Assembly (NCBI GenBank): GCA_035275065.1
Contig: DATENM010000072.1
Span: 1-38,379 of the forward strand
Reading direction: 5' to 3'
Source of the DNA: Blastocatellia bacterium
GTDB taxonomy: Bacteria > Acidobacteriota > Blastocatellia > UBA7656
Length of the DNA stretch: 38,379 bases
Under the pieces are notes generated by a model that ran no database searches, was not told the origin of the DNA, and worked only from the letters and a program-made list of their open reading frames with translations. This document shows positions 1 to 8,565 of this stretch, one piece after another. How positions within the stretch are numbered: the first letter of the stretch is position 1; each line of letters starts with the position of its first letter. A program made the translations under genes and the position numbers.

Positions 1-77
1 GAAGTGAGCCAGCTAGCCAGAGGCTACTTCGCAAGGTCGCTTATCAGTTGCCGCCAAGATACATCAGATAGTGTTCT

Positions 78-139
78 GGATGTGCTTGCACTTGTCAGCG
101 ATTCGTGTTTTTTGTGTTTCGGATGTGCTTGCACTTGTC
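78..139. repeat. Pair of 19-bp direct repeats
   Basis: The 19-mer ggatgtgcttgcacttgtc occurs at 78-96 and again at 121-139, 43 bp apart from start to start. The second copy abuts the palindrome that starts at 141. No coding frame is convincing in the first 230 bases, and I see no clear promoter. The function of the repeat is unknown. Confidence 0.75.
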
Positions 140-140
140 C

Positions 141-191
141 CAATCTGTTAGATTGCGCTGTGACTCGCGCAATCTAACAGATTGCGCTACA
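141..191. repeat. Dispersed nested palindrome, truncated on the left
   Basis: The 18-bp arms 141-158 and 167-184 are perfect inverted repeats around the 8-nt loop tgtgactc. Each arm is itself a hairpin (gcgcaatct / agattgcgc around gtt). The right arm continues to gcgctaca at 191, but the left arm lacks the matching tgtagcg. The element is clearly related to the intact copy at 23599-23658, which has the same outer ends, the same internal ctaac/gttag and a loop differing by one base. It could act as a terminator or be a REP-like dispersed element. Confidence 0.8.
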
Positions 192-244
192 AACTATTCT
201 AATTTGCACACTCACGGTTATTGGTATTGGTCGAGAGGATGAAA

Positions 245-1918
245 ATGATGAACGCCAACAGGCTCTATGCAGGTCGCCTTGCAAGGCGGGTGACGGTTGC
301 TATTGTCGCTCTACTGGTCTCTTCGGTTTCGCTCGGGGCGCTGCCGGCGCGACAAACCGGGCGCGCGACGCCGGCACAACTTCAGGCGATTCGCGACTAC
401 ATCAAGCAGAGCTGGCACACGCTTGAGCGGTCGAATGCACGGCTCGCCGACGCCGCCGTTGACCCGAAATTCAAAGCCGGCGCCGGCGCGCGCTCGCCGG
501 TCTACGTCTCGCGCAAAGAGAATGTCAGCGAAGTCGAGGCCCGCTTACGCCGACAGATGACGGCTGAAGATTTTGCCCGCATCGAGATTCGCCAGTTGCC
601 GGAAGATTGGCAGCAGATCAATCAACAAGGGCTGCTCTACCTGCCGAACCCTTACGTCGTGCCGGGCGGGCGCTTCAACGAGATGTATGGCTGGGACAGC
701 TACTTCATTCAGGTGGGCCTGCTGCGCGACGGCGAAACCGAGCTTGCCAAAGACATGATCGATAACTTCGTCTACGAGGTCGAGCATTACGGCAAGGTGC
801 TGAACGCCAACCGCACTTACTACCTGACGCGCTCGCAGCCGCCGTTTCTCACGGAGATGATTCTCGGCGTCTACCGCAAGACGCATGACCGCCGCTGGCT
901 CGCGGCGACCATCCCTGCGCTGGAGAAGACTTATGAGCTGTGGACGACCGACCCGCACATGACGCCGGCGACACATCTGGCGCGCTACTGGGATTTTGGC
1001 GAGGGGCCGGCGCCCGAAGTCATTGCCGACGAGCGCGACGCCCAGGGGCGCACGCATTACGACCGCGTCCGTGAGTATTACCGCACCCACGAGGTCAGGG
1101 ATTACGATGTTAACAAGTTTTACGACAAGGCGAAGGATGAGTTGACGCCGCTCTTTTACAAAGGCGACCGCTCGATGCGCGAATCCGGCTTCGACCCTTC
1201 AAACCGCTTCGGGCAGTTCAACACAGACATCATCAGCTATAACCCTGTCTGCCTGAATTCGCTGCTCTACCGTGTGGAGACCGAGGCCGCCGAGATCATG
1301 AAAATTCTCGGTCGCGCCGCCGCCGCAACGCAGTGGCTGCGCCGCGCCGCTCAACGCCGAGCGCAGATCAACCGCCTGATGTGGGACGCCGCCGACGGGC
1401 TCTATTACGATTACAACTTCGTCGAAAAGCGGGTGCGGCGCTATCCCTATGTGACGACCTTCTACCCGCTGTGGGTTGGGATCGCCAGCCCCGCTCAGGC
1501 CGCGCGCGTCGTCAAGAACCTTCACCTCTTCGAGCGACCGGGCGGCCTGTTGACCAGCACGACCGTCAGCGGCAGCCAGTGGGACGCGCCCTTTGGCTGG
1601 GGCAACCTGCAAATGATCGCCGTCGGCGGCCTGCGGCGTTACGGCTACAACCGCGAAGCCGACCGCATCGCGGCGAACTTCCTGTCGCTGGTGCTGAAAG
1701 AGTTCATCGCTCACAACACGATTGTCGAGAAGTATGATGTCGAAGCCCGCCAGTCACAGATCAGCGCCGGGCTGAAGTTCGGCTATACGTCGAACGAGAT
1801 CGGCTTCGGCTGGACGAATGCGGCCTTCACTGACTTATACGCCGACCTGCCTGAAGCGAAGAAAGCCGATGTGCTAAACTTGAGCGGAGTCGCCCGCTCG
1901 GCGGCCACCGGGAAGTAA
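245..1918 (+). CDS. treA: Periplasmic alpha,alpha-trehalase (GH37)
   Basis: This enzyme hydrolyses trehalose to two glucose molecules, probably in the periplasm. An N-terminal basic segment followed by a hydrophobic stretch (VAIVALLVSSVSLGALPA) looks like a signal peptide. Both trehalase signatures are present: PGGRFNEMYGWDSY early in the protein, and QWDAPFGWGN towards the C-terminus. By comparison with E. coli TreA, the catalytic acid is probably Asp317 in ESGFDPSNRFG and the catalytic base Glu495 in IVEKYDV. The length of about 557 aa is normal for GH37. The frame is open from a TTG at 221, but GAGAGG at 233-238 places the start at ATG 245 or 248. The next gene begins 2 nt after the stop, so this is the first gene of a three-gene operon with a TPR and a CRTAC1-like protein. 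Confidence 0.95.
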   Translation: MMNANRLYAGRLARRVTVAIVALLVSSVSLGALPARQTGRATPAQLQAIRDYIKQSWHTLERSNARLADAAVDPKFKAGAGARSPVYVSRKENVSEVEARLRRQMTAEDFARIEIRQLPEDWQQINQQGLLYLPNPYVVPGGRFNEMYGWDSYFIQVGLLRDGETELAKDMIDNFVYEVEHYGKVLNANRTYYLTRSQPPFLTEMILGVYRKTHDRRWLAATIPALEKTYELWTTDPHMTPATHLARYWDFGEGPAPEVIADERDAQGRTHYDRVREYYRTHEVRDYDVNKFYDKAKDELTPLFYKGDRSMRESGFDPSNRFGQFNTDIISYNPVCLNSLLYRVETEAAEIMKILGRAAAATQWLRRAAQRRAQINRLMWDAADGLYYDYNFVEKRVRRYPYVTTFYPLWVGIASPAQAARVVKNLHLFERPGGLLTSTTVSGSQWDAPFGWGNLQMIAVGGLRRYGYNREADRIAANFLSLVLKEFIAHNTIVEKYDVEARQSQISAGLKFGYTSNEIGFGWTNAAFTDLYADLPEAKKADVLNLSGVARSAATGK

Positions 1919-1920
1919 TC

Positions 1921-2973
1921 ATGCCATTCAAGCCTCAATCGCGGTTCGTGCTATGCAGCGTGTGGCTGCTGCTGACGCTTGCGATGGCTACGGCGCAGAG
2001 CAATCAACCCGCGGCGCAGGCCGCGGCGCAGGCCGCGCCGTCGCCGGTTGCCGAAGCGCAGTCGTTACTCGCCGCCGGCAAGACCGACGCGGCCATCGCG
2101 GCTCTGCGCGCCCTGCCGAAAGCGACAACCGACGACGCGCAGGTCAATCACCTGCTCGGACTGGCCTACTATCAAAAATCCGATTACCCGCACGCCATCG
2201 AACACCTGTCGGTCTCTGCGCGGCTGGCTAAAGAAGGCTCGCCGCAATACCGTCAGGCGGTGCAACTGCTCGGCATGGCGCACTACTTTCTCGGTCATAG
2301 CAAAGAGGCCGTCAGCTATCTTGAGCTGGTTCGCGCCTGGGCTCCTGACAACACCGAGAATGCTTACGTGCTGGGCGTCAGCTATCTGCTCTCGCAGGAT
2401 GCCGAAAACGCCCGGCGCAACTTCGCGCGCATGTTCGCGCTGCCGGCAGACGCGGCGGCGGCTTATCTCATCAACGCGCAGATGATGATTCGTCAGGGAC
2501 TAGAGGAGAGCGCCGAAAAAGAGCTGGCGCGTGCCCTGGAGCTTGATGCCAGGCTGCCGCAGGCGAACTACCTGCTGGGCGAGCTGGCTATTTATCACGC
2601 CAACCTGGATCGCGGCATCGAGTTGTTGAAGAAAGAGATTGCCCTCAACCCCGGCTTTGCGATGGCTTACTATATGTTGGGCGAAGCCTACTCGCGGCAA
2701 CTGAAATGGGACGACGCCATCGCGCCGCTGCAAAAATCGATCTGGCTGAACCCCTACTTCAGCGGGCCATACATCGCGCTCGGCAAGGTCTATTTGAAGA
2801 AGGCTGACCTCGGCAACGCTGAAAGCATGCTGCGCCGCGCCCTGGCGATGGACCCGAACAATTATTCGGGCCATCATCTGCTGGCGCAGGTCTTACAGCA
2901 GGCGAATCGCATGGCCGAAGCGAAAAGGGAGTTCGACACGGCGGAGAGCTTGCGGCCACCCGCCAACAAGTAG
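1921..2973 (+). CDS. Secreted TPR-repeat protein
   Basis: This 350-aa protein has a signal peptide (FVLCSVWLLLTLAMATAQS), an Ala/Gln-rich linker and then about eight tetratricopeptide repeats filling roughly residues 45-345. TPR hallmarks such as LLGLAYYQKSDYPHAIEHL and AYYMLGEAYSRQLKWDDAI are visible. TPRs form helical scaffolds for protein binding, and no catalytic domain is seen. The start lies 2 nt after the trehalase stop and its stop 6 nt before the next gene, so translation is probably coupled. The linker contains short GC-rich direct repeats (gcggcgcaggcc, 2011-2037). A partner role for the CRTAC1-like protein downstream is inferred from the paralogous pairing at 4887-8436. Confidence 0.88.
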   Translation: MPFKPQSRFVLCSVWLLLTLAMATAQSNQPAAQAAAQAAPSPVAEAQSLLAAGKTDAAIAALRALPKATTDDAQVNHLLGLAYYQKSDYPHAIEHLSVSARLAKEGSPQYRQAVQLLGMAHYFLGHSKEAVSYLELVRAWAPDNTENAYVLGVSYLLSQDAENARRNFARMFALPADAAAAYLINAQMMIRQGLEESAEKELARALELDARLPQANYLLGELAIYHANLDRGIELLKKEIALNPGFAMAYYMLGEAYSRQLKWDDAIAPLQKSIWLNPYFSGPYIALGKVYLKKADLGNAESMLRRALAMDPNNYSGHHLLAQVLQQANRMAEAKREFDTAESLRPPANK

Positions 2974-2979
2974 GGCGAG

Positions 2980-4782
2980 ATGTTAGAGAAGCTCAACCGG
3001 CTCCGCGCCGCGGCCTTGCAAGCTCTATCCCTCGCGCTCTCTGTCAGCGCACTCATTGTCACACCGCTCGCCGTGCCGGCAATCGCCGGCTACCCCGCTC
3101 CAACTCGATCCGCCCCGGATGAAAATGGCGCGAGCGATTTTCAGGTGAGCTTTGTCGAAGTCGCGGCGCGCGCCGGGCTGACCGAGCCATTTGTCTACGG
3201 CGGCATGGACCGCAAGCGCTACATCATCGAAACCAACGGCTGTGGCGTCGCCTTCCTGGATTACGACAATGACGGCTGGATGGACATTCTATTGCTGAAC
3301 GGCACACGGCTCGAAGGCTTTGCGAAAGGCAAAGCGCCGACCCTCAAGCTCTATCACAACAACCGCAATGGCGCGTTTAGCGATGTCACCAGTGGGTCAG
3401 GGCTGGCACGCACCGGCTGGGCTTCAGCCGTCACGGTTGGCGATTACGACAACGACGGCAATGATGACCTGTTCATTACTTACTGGGGCCAGAACGTCCT
3501 CTATCACAATGACGGCAGGGGCAAGTTCAGCGACGTGACGGCGAAAGCGGGGCTGGCGACAAAAGGCACACGCTGGGGATCGGGCTGCGCCTTTGTGGAT
3601 TATGACCGCGACGGGCGGCTCGATCTTTTCGTGGCGAACTATCTGATCTTCGACCCGGCCAGCGTGCCCGAGCCGGGCAAAGGCCCGAACTGTTTGTGGA
3701 AAGGCGTGGCGGTCAACTGTGGGCCGAAGGGCTTACCAACCGACACCAATCTGCTCTATCACAACAACGGCGACGGCACCTTTACAGACGTGTCACAGGC
3801 TTCGGGCATCGCGAAGGCGCAGAACCGTTACGCCATGACGACGCTGGTGACGGATTACGATAATGACGGCTGGCCTGATCTCTATGTCGCGTGTGATTCG
3901 ACGGCGAGCATCCTCTATCGCAACAACGGCGACGGGACATTCAAAGACGTAGCGATTGAAGCCGGCGCGGCTTATAACGAAGACGGCCAGCCGCAGGCCG
4001 GCATGGGCGTGGCCTCGGGCGATTACAACGGCGATGGGTTCACCGATATTTTTAAGACGCATTTTGCCGACGACTTGCCGGCGATGTATCGCAACAGCGG
4101 GCGCGGCTTCTTCGAAGACGCATCGCGCGCCGCGGGCTTCGAGCACACGCGCTACATTCAGTGGGGCACGGGGCTGGTTGACCTGAACAATGACGGCTGG
4201 CCGGATGTCTTCACCGTGACCGGCAATGTTTACCCGGAAGTCGAGAGGGTGTTGAAAGAGTACCCACACCGCAGCCCGCGATTGATCTATCGCAATCTCG
4301 GCAACGGTCGCTTCAAGGAAGTGACTGCCGAATGCGGGCCGGGCGCGCGTGAGCTGCATTCGAGTCGCGGCTGCGCGTTCGGTGATTACGACAATGACGG
4401 CGACATAGACGTGCTGATTATGAATATGAACGAGCTGCCGTCGCTGCTGCGCAACGATTATAACGGCAGCCCGCGCGGCGCGAACCACTGGCTGACGTTG
4501 AAACTGATCGGCACGAAATCGAACCGTTCAGCCATCGGCGCGAGAGTGCGATTGAAGGCCGGCGCGCGCCAGCAGACTCAGGAAGTCAGCAGCCAGTCGA
4601 GCTATTACTCTCACAACGACCCGCGCCTGCACTTCGGACTGGGCGAAAGCGTGCGCGCCGAGCAGGTCGAGATTCGCTGGCCTAATGGGCAGACCGAAAT
4701 CATTAAAGACATCGCCGCTAATCAGATCGTCACGATCAAAGAGGGTTTTGGAGTCGTGAAGGCGGGCGGCGGCAAAAAATAA
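2980..4782 (+). CDS. CRTAC1-like FG-GAP/VCBS protein with C-terminal ASPIC/UnbV domain
   Basis: This 600-aa exported protein has a signal peptide near residues 10-40. At least seven FG-GAP/VCBS beta-propeller repeats follow, each with a calcium-type DxDxDG loop: DYDNDGWMD, DYDNDGNDD, DYDRDGRLD, DYDNDGWPD, DYNGDGFTD, DLNNDGWPD and DYDNDGDID. The last 90 residues are an ASPIC/UnbV domain (KSNRSAIGARVRL, SYYSHNDPRLHFGLG, VEIRWPNGQ). Bacterial members of this family are common in Acidobacteriota and Planctomycetota and are mostly uncharacterised; binding of extracellular glycans or proteins is plausible. It is the last gene of the trehalase-TPR operon. The ORF at 6676-8436 is a full-length paralogue in mirror orientation. 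Confidence 0.93.
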   Translation: MLEKLNRLRAAALQALSLALSVSALIVTPLAVPAIAGYPAPTRSAPDENGASDFQVSFVEVAARAGLTEPFVYGGMDRKRYIIETNGCGVAFLDYDNDGWMDILLLNGTRLEGFAKGKAPTLKLYHNNRNGAFSDVTSGSGLARTGWASAVTVGDYDNDGNDDLFITYWGQNVLYHNDGRGKFSDVTAKAGLATKGTRWGSGCAFVDYDRDGRLDLFVANYLIFDPASVPEPGKGPNCLWKGVAVNCGPKGLPTDTNLLYHNNGDGTFTDVSQASGIAKAQNRYAMTTLVTDYDNDGWPDLYVACDSTASILYRNNGDGTFKDVAIEAGAAYNEDGQPQAGMGVASGDYNGDGFTDIFKTHFADDLPAMYRNSGRGFFEDASRAAGFEHTRYIQWGTGLVDLNNDGWPDVFTVTGNVYPEVERVLKEYPHRSPRLIYRNLGNGRFKEVTAECGPGARELHSSRGCAFGDYDNDGDIDVLIMNMNELPSLLRNDYNGSPRGANHWLTLKLIGTKSNRSAIGARVRLKAGARQQTQEVSSQSSYYSHNDPRLHFGLGESVRAEQVEIRWPNGQTEIIKDIAANQIVTIKEGFGVVKAGGGKK

Positions 4783-4785
4783 TTC

Positions 4786-4883
4786 AACCGCAGAGGGCGC
4801 AGAGGGGCGCAGAGGATTGATTCAGCCTCTGCGTCCCTCTGCGTCCGCCGCGTGCGAAGCACATCTCCAGCCATTCTGCGGTT
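4786..4883. repeat. GCAGAGG-type inverted repeat between convergent genes, probable bidirectional terminator
   Basis: Several short units pair across the 104-bp gap between two convergent genes. aaccgcag (4786-4793) pairs with ctgcggtt (4876-4883), cgcagaggg (4798-4806) with ccctctgcg (4835-4843), and cgcagagg (4808-4815) with cctctgcg (4826-4833). The units recur every 9-10 nt, like other dispersed repeat arms in this window. A transcript from either strand could fold here, so it may end both operons. There is no clear T tract. Confidence 0.7.
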
Positions 4884-4886
4884 GGT

Positions 4887-6650
4887 CTACATCAATGGCT
4901 TCAAGCGCGGATCGAGTTGTTTAGCCTTTTGATACTCGGCCTGCGCGGCCTCTTTCTGACCTTTTTCGAGCAAGGCTTTTGCCAGATGGTAATGCGCCTT
5001 CGCGTCATCGGGCGTCAGCTTGATGGCCGCCTCGAAGCGCTCGATGGCGGCGTCGAGGTTGCCCGCCTTGAGCTGCGCTAGACCTGTGTTGATGGCAAAG
5101 GTCGCCGCTTGAATATCCGATTTCTTCTTATTCAGCCGCGCCCCTTCTTGAAACTCGGCGCGCGCCGCCTCCATATCGCCTTTTTGTCGGAGCGCCGTGC
5201 CTAGCGTGTTGTGAATCTCCGGCGCGTTCGGCGCGACTTTGAGCGCCTGGCGGAACGCCGCGATGGCGGCATCCAGATTGCCCTGTTGTTGCAGCACGGT
5301 GCCGAGCGCGTATTGCGCTTCGGCATAATCGGGTTTGGCGGCGAGCGCCGCCCTGAAGGCGGCTGCCGACTCGTCGAGCTTGCCTTGCTGCAACAGCACG
5401 ACGCCGAGCGTGTAGTGCGCTTCCTGCAATGACGGTTGCAGAGCGGTCGCCCGTTTCAACTCCGCAATCGCTTCGTCGAACTGGTCTTTATTCTTCAAGG
5501 CAAGCCCGAGGTTGTAATGCGCATCGGCGCTGTCGGGAGCCATTTGAATCAGCTTGCGATACTCGGCAACCGCCGCCGCGTAGTCACTCTTCTGAATGAA
5601 CGCCATGCCAAGATTATGGCGCGCCACCAAGTTGTTCGGATCGATCTTGAGCGCCTGATTGAACGCCGCGATGGCGCCATCCGGGTCGCGCTTGCCGACG
5701 AGCGCCAGCCCCAGGTCATTGTAAGCGGGGACGAAGTCAGGCTTCAGCTTGATGACGGCGCGGAAGGCTTCAATGGCTTCGTCTAGCTCTTCATTCTCCT
5801 GTAAGACCTGGCCCATGGCGTGGCGCGGCTCGATCATTTCGGGCGCGAGTCGCGTCGCCATAGTCAGCTCGCCAAGCGCCGCCTGTGTGTCGCCGCTCTT
5901 CTTTAGCGCCAGCCCAAGGTAGTAATGCGAATCGGCATGATTGGGCAGCAGTTTTACCGCCGTCTTTAACGCCGCGAGCGTGCCGGCCACGTCGTCTGAA
6001 AACCACCGCGCGGTGCCGAGGTAATAATAGGCTTCGCCGTAGTCGGGCTTCAGCTTGATCGCGGTTTCAAACTCATAGATAGCGGCGCGTAATTCGCCGC
6101 GCGCGGCGACCACGTAGCCGAGATAGAAATGCGCGTCCGGCAGGTTGGCGTTCAGCCGGATCGCTTCACGAAACTCGGCGACGGCATCATCGGCCAAACC
6201 TTTTTGCTGAAGCGCGAGACCGAGCATGAGATGGGTTTCCGCTTCGTCGGCCTTAAGCGACAGCGACTGACGAAACGCATTGACCGCGCCGTCAACGTCG
6301 CCGAGTTGTTGCAGCGCCTGGCCGAGATTGCGGTGCGCTTTATACTGTTTCGGATCAAGCGCGACGGCTTTGCGAAACGACTCTGCCGCCACCCGCGCAT
6401 CGCCTTTGCGCGCCAGCGCCAGCCCCAGGACATTATATGCCTCGGCAAAGTCTGGCCTCATCTTGATCGCCATCCGCAACTCTTCGATGGCGCGGTCGCC
6501 CTGCTGCTTTTCCAGCAGCGTCACGCCGCGGCTGAAGTGCTGTTCGGCAGAGATAGCAGGCTTGCGTTGCGCGAAGACCGGCGGATGGCAGATGAGCAAA
6601 ACGAGGATCGAATGCTTGAAGAAGAGATTGAATAGGCTCGACTTGAACAT
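4887..6650 (-). CDS. Secreted protein built of about 16 TPR repeats
   Basis: The 587-aa protein starts with a signal peptide (NLFFKHSILVLLICHPPVFAQ). It then consists almost entirely of canonical 34-residue tetratricopeptide repeats from about residue 35 to the end, with the pattern A.YNLGLAL...GD...A...FR.AL.L.P. By length that is about 16 repeats, enough for two superhelical turns or more. No enzymatic domain is visible, so the likely role is as a protein-interaction scaffold outside the cytoplasm. It starts 25 nt after the stop of the CRTAC1-like gene at 6676 and is probably cotranscribed with it. The pair repeats, in swapped order, the TPR-CRTAC1 arrangement on the other strand. Confidence 0.92.
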   Translation of the reverse strand: MFKSSLFNLFFKHSILVLLICHPPVFAQRKPAISAEQHFSRGVTLLEKQQGDRAIEELRMAIKMRPDFAEAYNVLGLALARKGDARVAAESFRKAVALDPKQYKAHRNLGQALQQLGDVDGAVNAFRQSLSLKADEAETHLMLGLALQQKGLADDAVAEFREAIRLNANLPDAHFYLGYVVAARGELRAAIYEFETAIKLKPDYGEAYYYLGTARWFSDDVAGTLAALKTAVKLLPNHADSHYYLGLALKKSGDTQAALGELTMATRLAPEMIEPRHAMGQVLQENEELDEAIEAFRAVIKLKPDFVPAYNDLGLALVGKRDPDGAIAAFNQALKIDPNNLVARHNLGMAFIQKSDYAAAVAEYRKLIQMAPDSADAHYNLGLALKNKDQFDEAIAELKRATALQPSLQEAHYTLGVVLLQQGKLDESAAAFRAALAAKPDYAEAQYALGTVLQQQGNLDAAIAAFRQALKVAPNAPEIHNTLGTALRQKGDMEAARAEFQEGARLNKKKSDIQAATFAINTGLAQLKAGNLDAAIERFEAAIKLTPDDAKAHYHLAKALLEKGQKEAAQAEYQKAKQLDPRLKPLM

Positions 6651-6675
6651 AGATTAACCGCGGATGAGTGGCCGG

Positions 6676-8436
6676 TTATTTAACTTTTGCTTTGCTCGCA
6701 GGCACAGCGCGCAGCAGGCCCGCGCCTTCTTTCACGGTGATGAACTGGTTGGCGGCAACGTCCGTGAGCGTATCCACCTGACCGCTCGGCCAGCGCACCT
6801 CAATCGTCTTGACGCGGTCGCGCTTGCCTAACCCGAAATGCACCCGCAGGTCGTTCTGCGAATAATAGCTGCCGCCGCTGCGCACCTCGTCAATCTGACT
6901 GCCGTCTTCGGTGACGCACTTCAACCGCGCGCCGATGCCGCTGCGGTTGGATTTGACGCCGACGGCTTTGATCATGATCCAGTTGTTTTGATTCGTCGAA
7001 TCGCAGCGCAACAGCTCAGGCATGGCGTTCACCGGGTTGATCAAGATATCTGTGTCGCCGTCGTTGTCAAAATCGCCAAAGGCGCAGCCGCGCGCCGCTG
7101 TCGGCTGCATCACCGGGCCGCCGAGCCGCTCGGAGATGTCTTCAAAGCGCCCATTCCCAAGATTGCGATAGAGCACCTTGCGTTGCGCGTAGCCCGCTTC
7201 GGTGGTCAGCCTCTCCACCTCCGGATAAACATGACCGTTGACCAGGAAGACGTCGGCCCAGCCGTTGTTGTCAACGTCGAAAAAGCCACAGCCCCAGCCG
7301 AGCCAGCGCGTCGTCGTGCCGATGCCCGCGGGAAAGGTCACATCATCGAAGGCCATCTTGCCGGTGTTGTGATAGAGCGTCGAGGTGTCGCCGGAAAAGT
7401 TGGTCTTGAAGATGTCGAGCCAGCCATCGTGATCGTAATCGCCGGCAGTCACACCCATGCCGGCCTGCGGTTTGCCGTCTATGCTGAAGGCACAGCCGGC
7501 TTCGATGCCGATGTCGGTGAAGGTGCCGTTCTTGTCGTTGTGATAAAGCGCCGCGGGCGCCGAATCGTTCGCGACATAAATATCCGGCCAGCCGTCGTTA
7601 TCAAAATCGGCGACCAGCACGCCGAGCCCGTAGGTGCCGTTGGTCTTGCGAATGCCGGCTTTCTCGGAAACGTCGGTGAAGGTGCCATTGCCGTTATTGC
7701 GATAGAGCGTGTTGACGCCGCCTGCGAGTCCCGGCGGGCCGCAGGCGACCATCACGCCTTTGTAAAGACAGGGGCCGGATTCGGGCACCGGCGCGGTCTT
7801 CAAATCGAGATCGATGTAGCTGGCGACGAACAGGTCAAGCAGGCCATCGCGGTCATAATCAACGAAGGCGCAGCCCGACCCCCAACGCGTGCGGTTGGTG
7901 GCGACCCCGGCTTTGTCTGCGACTTCCCTGAAGGTGCCGTTGCCGTTGTTGTGATAGAGCGCATTCTTGCCGAAGTAGCTGATGAAGATGTCGTCGAAGC
8001 CGTCGTTATCGTAATCGCCGACGGCGACGCTCTGGCCCCAGCCCGTGCGCGTGAGGCCGGACTTCTGTGTCACGTCAATGAAGCTGCCATCCCCCTGGTT
8101 GTGATAGAGCCGGCAGGTCGCGGTCGGCGCTTGCGGCAAGCCTTCGAGCCGCGTGCCGTTGACCAAGAGAATGTCTTGCCAGCCGTCGTTATCGTAATCC
8201 AGAAAGGCCGCGCCGCACCCCGTGGTTTCGAGCAGGTATTTGTTTTTGTGCTCATCGCCATAGACGGTCGGCGTGGTCAGCCCGGCCTGTTTGGCGACGT
8301 TGATAAACGTCACGCCGACATCGCCGTTCGCGGGCGCGTCGGCGAATGTCCGCGCCGACACGACGACCAGGCAGATCAGTGACCGCAGTAGTTTTGCGAT
8401 GAATCCGTGCAAACCGGGAAACTCCTTGATGGCCAT
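6676..8436 (-). CDS. CRTAC1-like FG-GAP/VCBS protein with ASPIC/UnbV domain (paralogue)
   Basis: This 586-aa exported protein has a signal peptide (LLRSLICLVVVSARTFADA), seven FG-GAP repeats (for example DYDNDGWQD, DYDNDGFDD, DYDRDGLLD, DFDNDGWPD, DYDHDGWLD, DVDNNGWAD, DFDNDGDTD) and a C-terminal ASPIC/UnbV domain (KSNRSGIGARLK, SYYSQNDLRVHFGLG, IEVRWPSGQ). It parallels the 2980-4782 product throughout: TVYG...YLLETTGCG, WGSGCAFVDYDRDG and GHVYPEVER each have a counterpart. Function is unknown. The acidic DxDxDG loops suggest calcium-stabilised propeller blades. It is the first gene of a two-gene operon with the long TPR gene. Confidence 0.93.
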   Translation of the reverse strand: MAIKEFPGLHGFIAKLLRSLICLVVVSARTFADAPANGDVGVTFINVAKQAGLTTPTVYGDEHKNKYLLETTGCGAAFLDYDNDGWQDILLVNGTRLEGLPQAPTATCRLYHNQGDGSFIDVTQKSGLTRTGWGQSVAVGDYDNDGFDDIFISYFGKNALYHNNGNGTFREVADKAGVATNRTRWGSGCAFVDYDRDGLLDLFVASYIDLDLKTAPVPESGPCLYKGVMVACGPPGLAGGVNTLYRNNGNGTFTDVSEKAGIRKTNGTYGLGVLVADFDNDGWPDIYVANDSAPAALYHNDKNGTFTDIGIEAGCAFSIDGKPQAGMGVTAGDYDHDGWLDIFKTNFSGDTSTLYHNTGKMAFDDVTFPAGIGTTTRWLGWGCGFFDVDNNGWADVFLVNGHVYPEVERLTTEAGYAQRKVLYRNLGNGRFEDISERLGGPVMQPTAARGCAFGDFDNDGDTDILINPVNAMPELLRCDSTNQNNWIMIKAVGVKSNRSGIGARLKCVTEDGSQIDEVRSGGSYYSQNDLRVHFGLGKRDRVKTIEVRWPSGQVDTLTDVAANQFITVKEGAGLLRAVPASKAKVK

Positions 8437-8491
8437 GAATGATAACCGAGGCCGCAGGGTTTATCCATTCTTGGATGACCATCGGAAGATA

Positions 8492-8561
8492 AACCGCCAA
8501 GACGCCAAGACCGCCAAGAGAACACAAAGTTCCTCTTGGCGGTCTTGGCGTCTTGGCGGTT
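8492..8561. repeat. Perfect 29-bp inverted repeat built of ccgccaaga units
   Basis: The arms 8492-8520 and 8533-8561 are perfect reverse complements separated by 12 nt. Each arm is itself a tandem array of 8-9 nt units (ccgccaaga, cgccaaga). It lies just after the fumC stop and 56 bp before the start of the CRTAC1-like gene on the same strand. It may terminate fumC transcription. Similar CGCCAAG arrays are scattered in many bacterial genomes. Confidence 0.8.
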
Positions 8562-8565
8562 CAAG

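Noticed and set aside
6838..8382. 514-codon open frame on the plus strand opposite the second CRTAC1-like gene
   Set aside because: Long antisense frames are expected opposite GC-rich, repeat-rich genes; its Val/Ile/Ala-rich composition mirrors the DxDxDG repeats and it has no domain.
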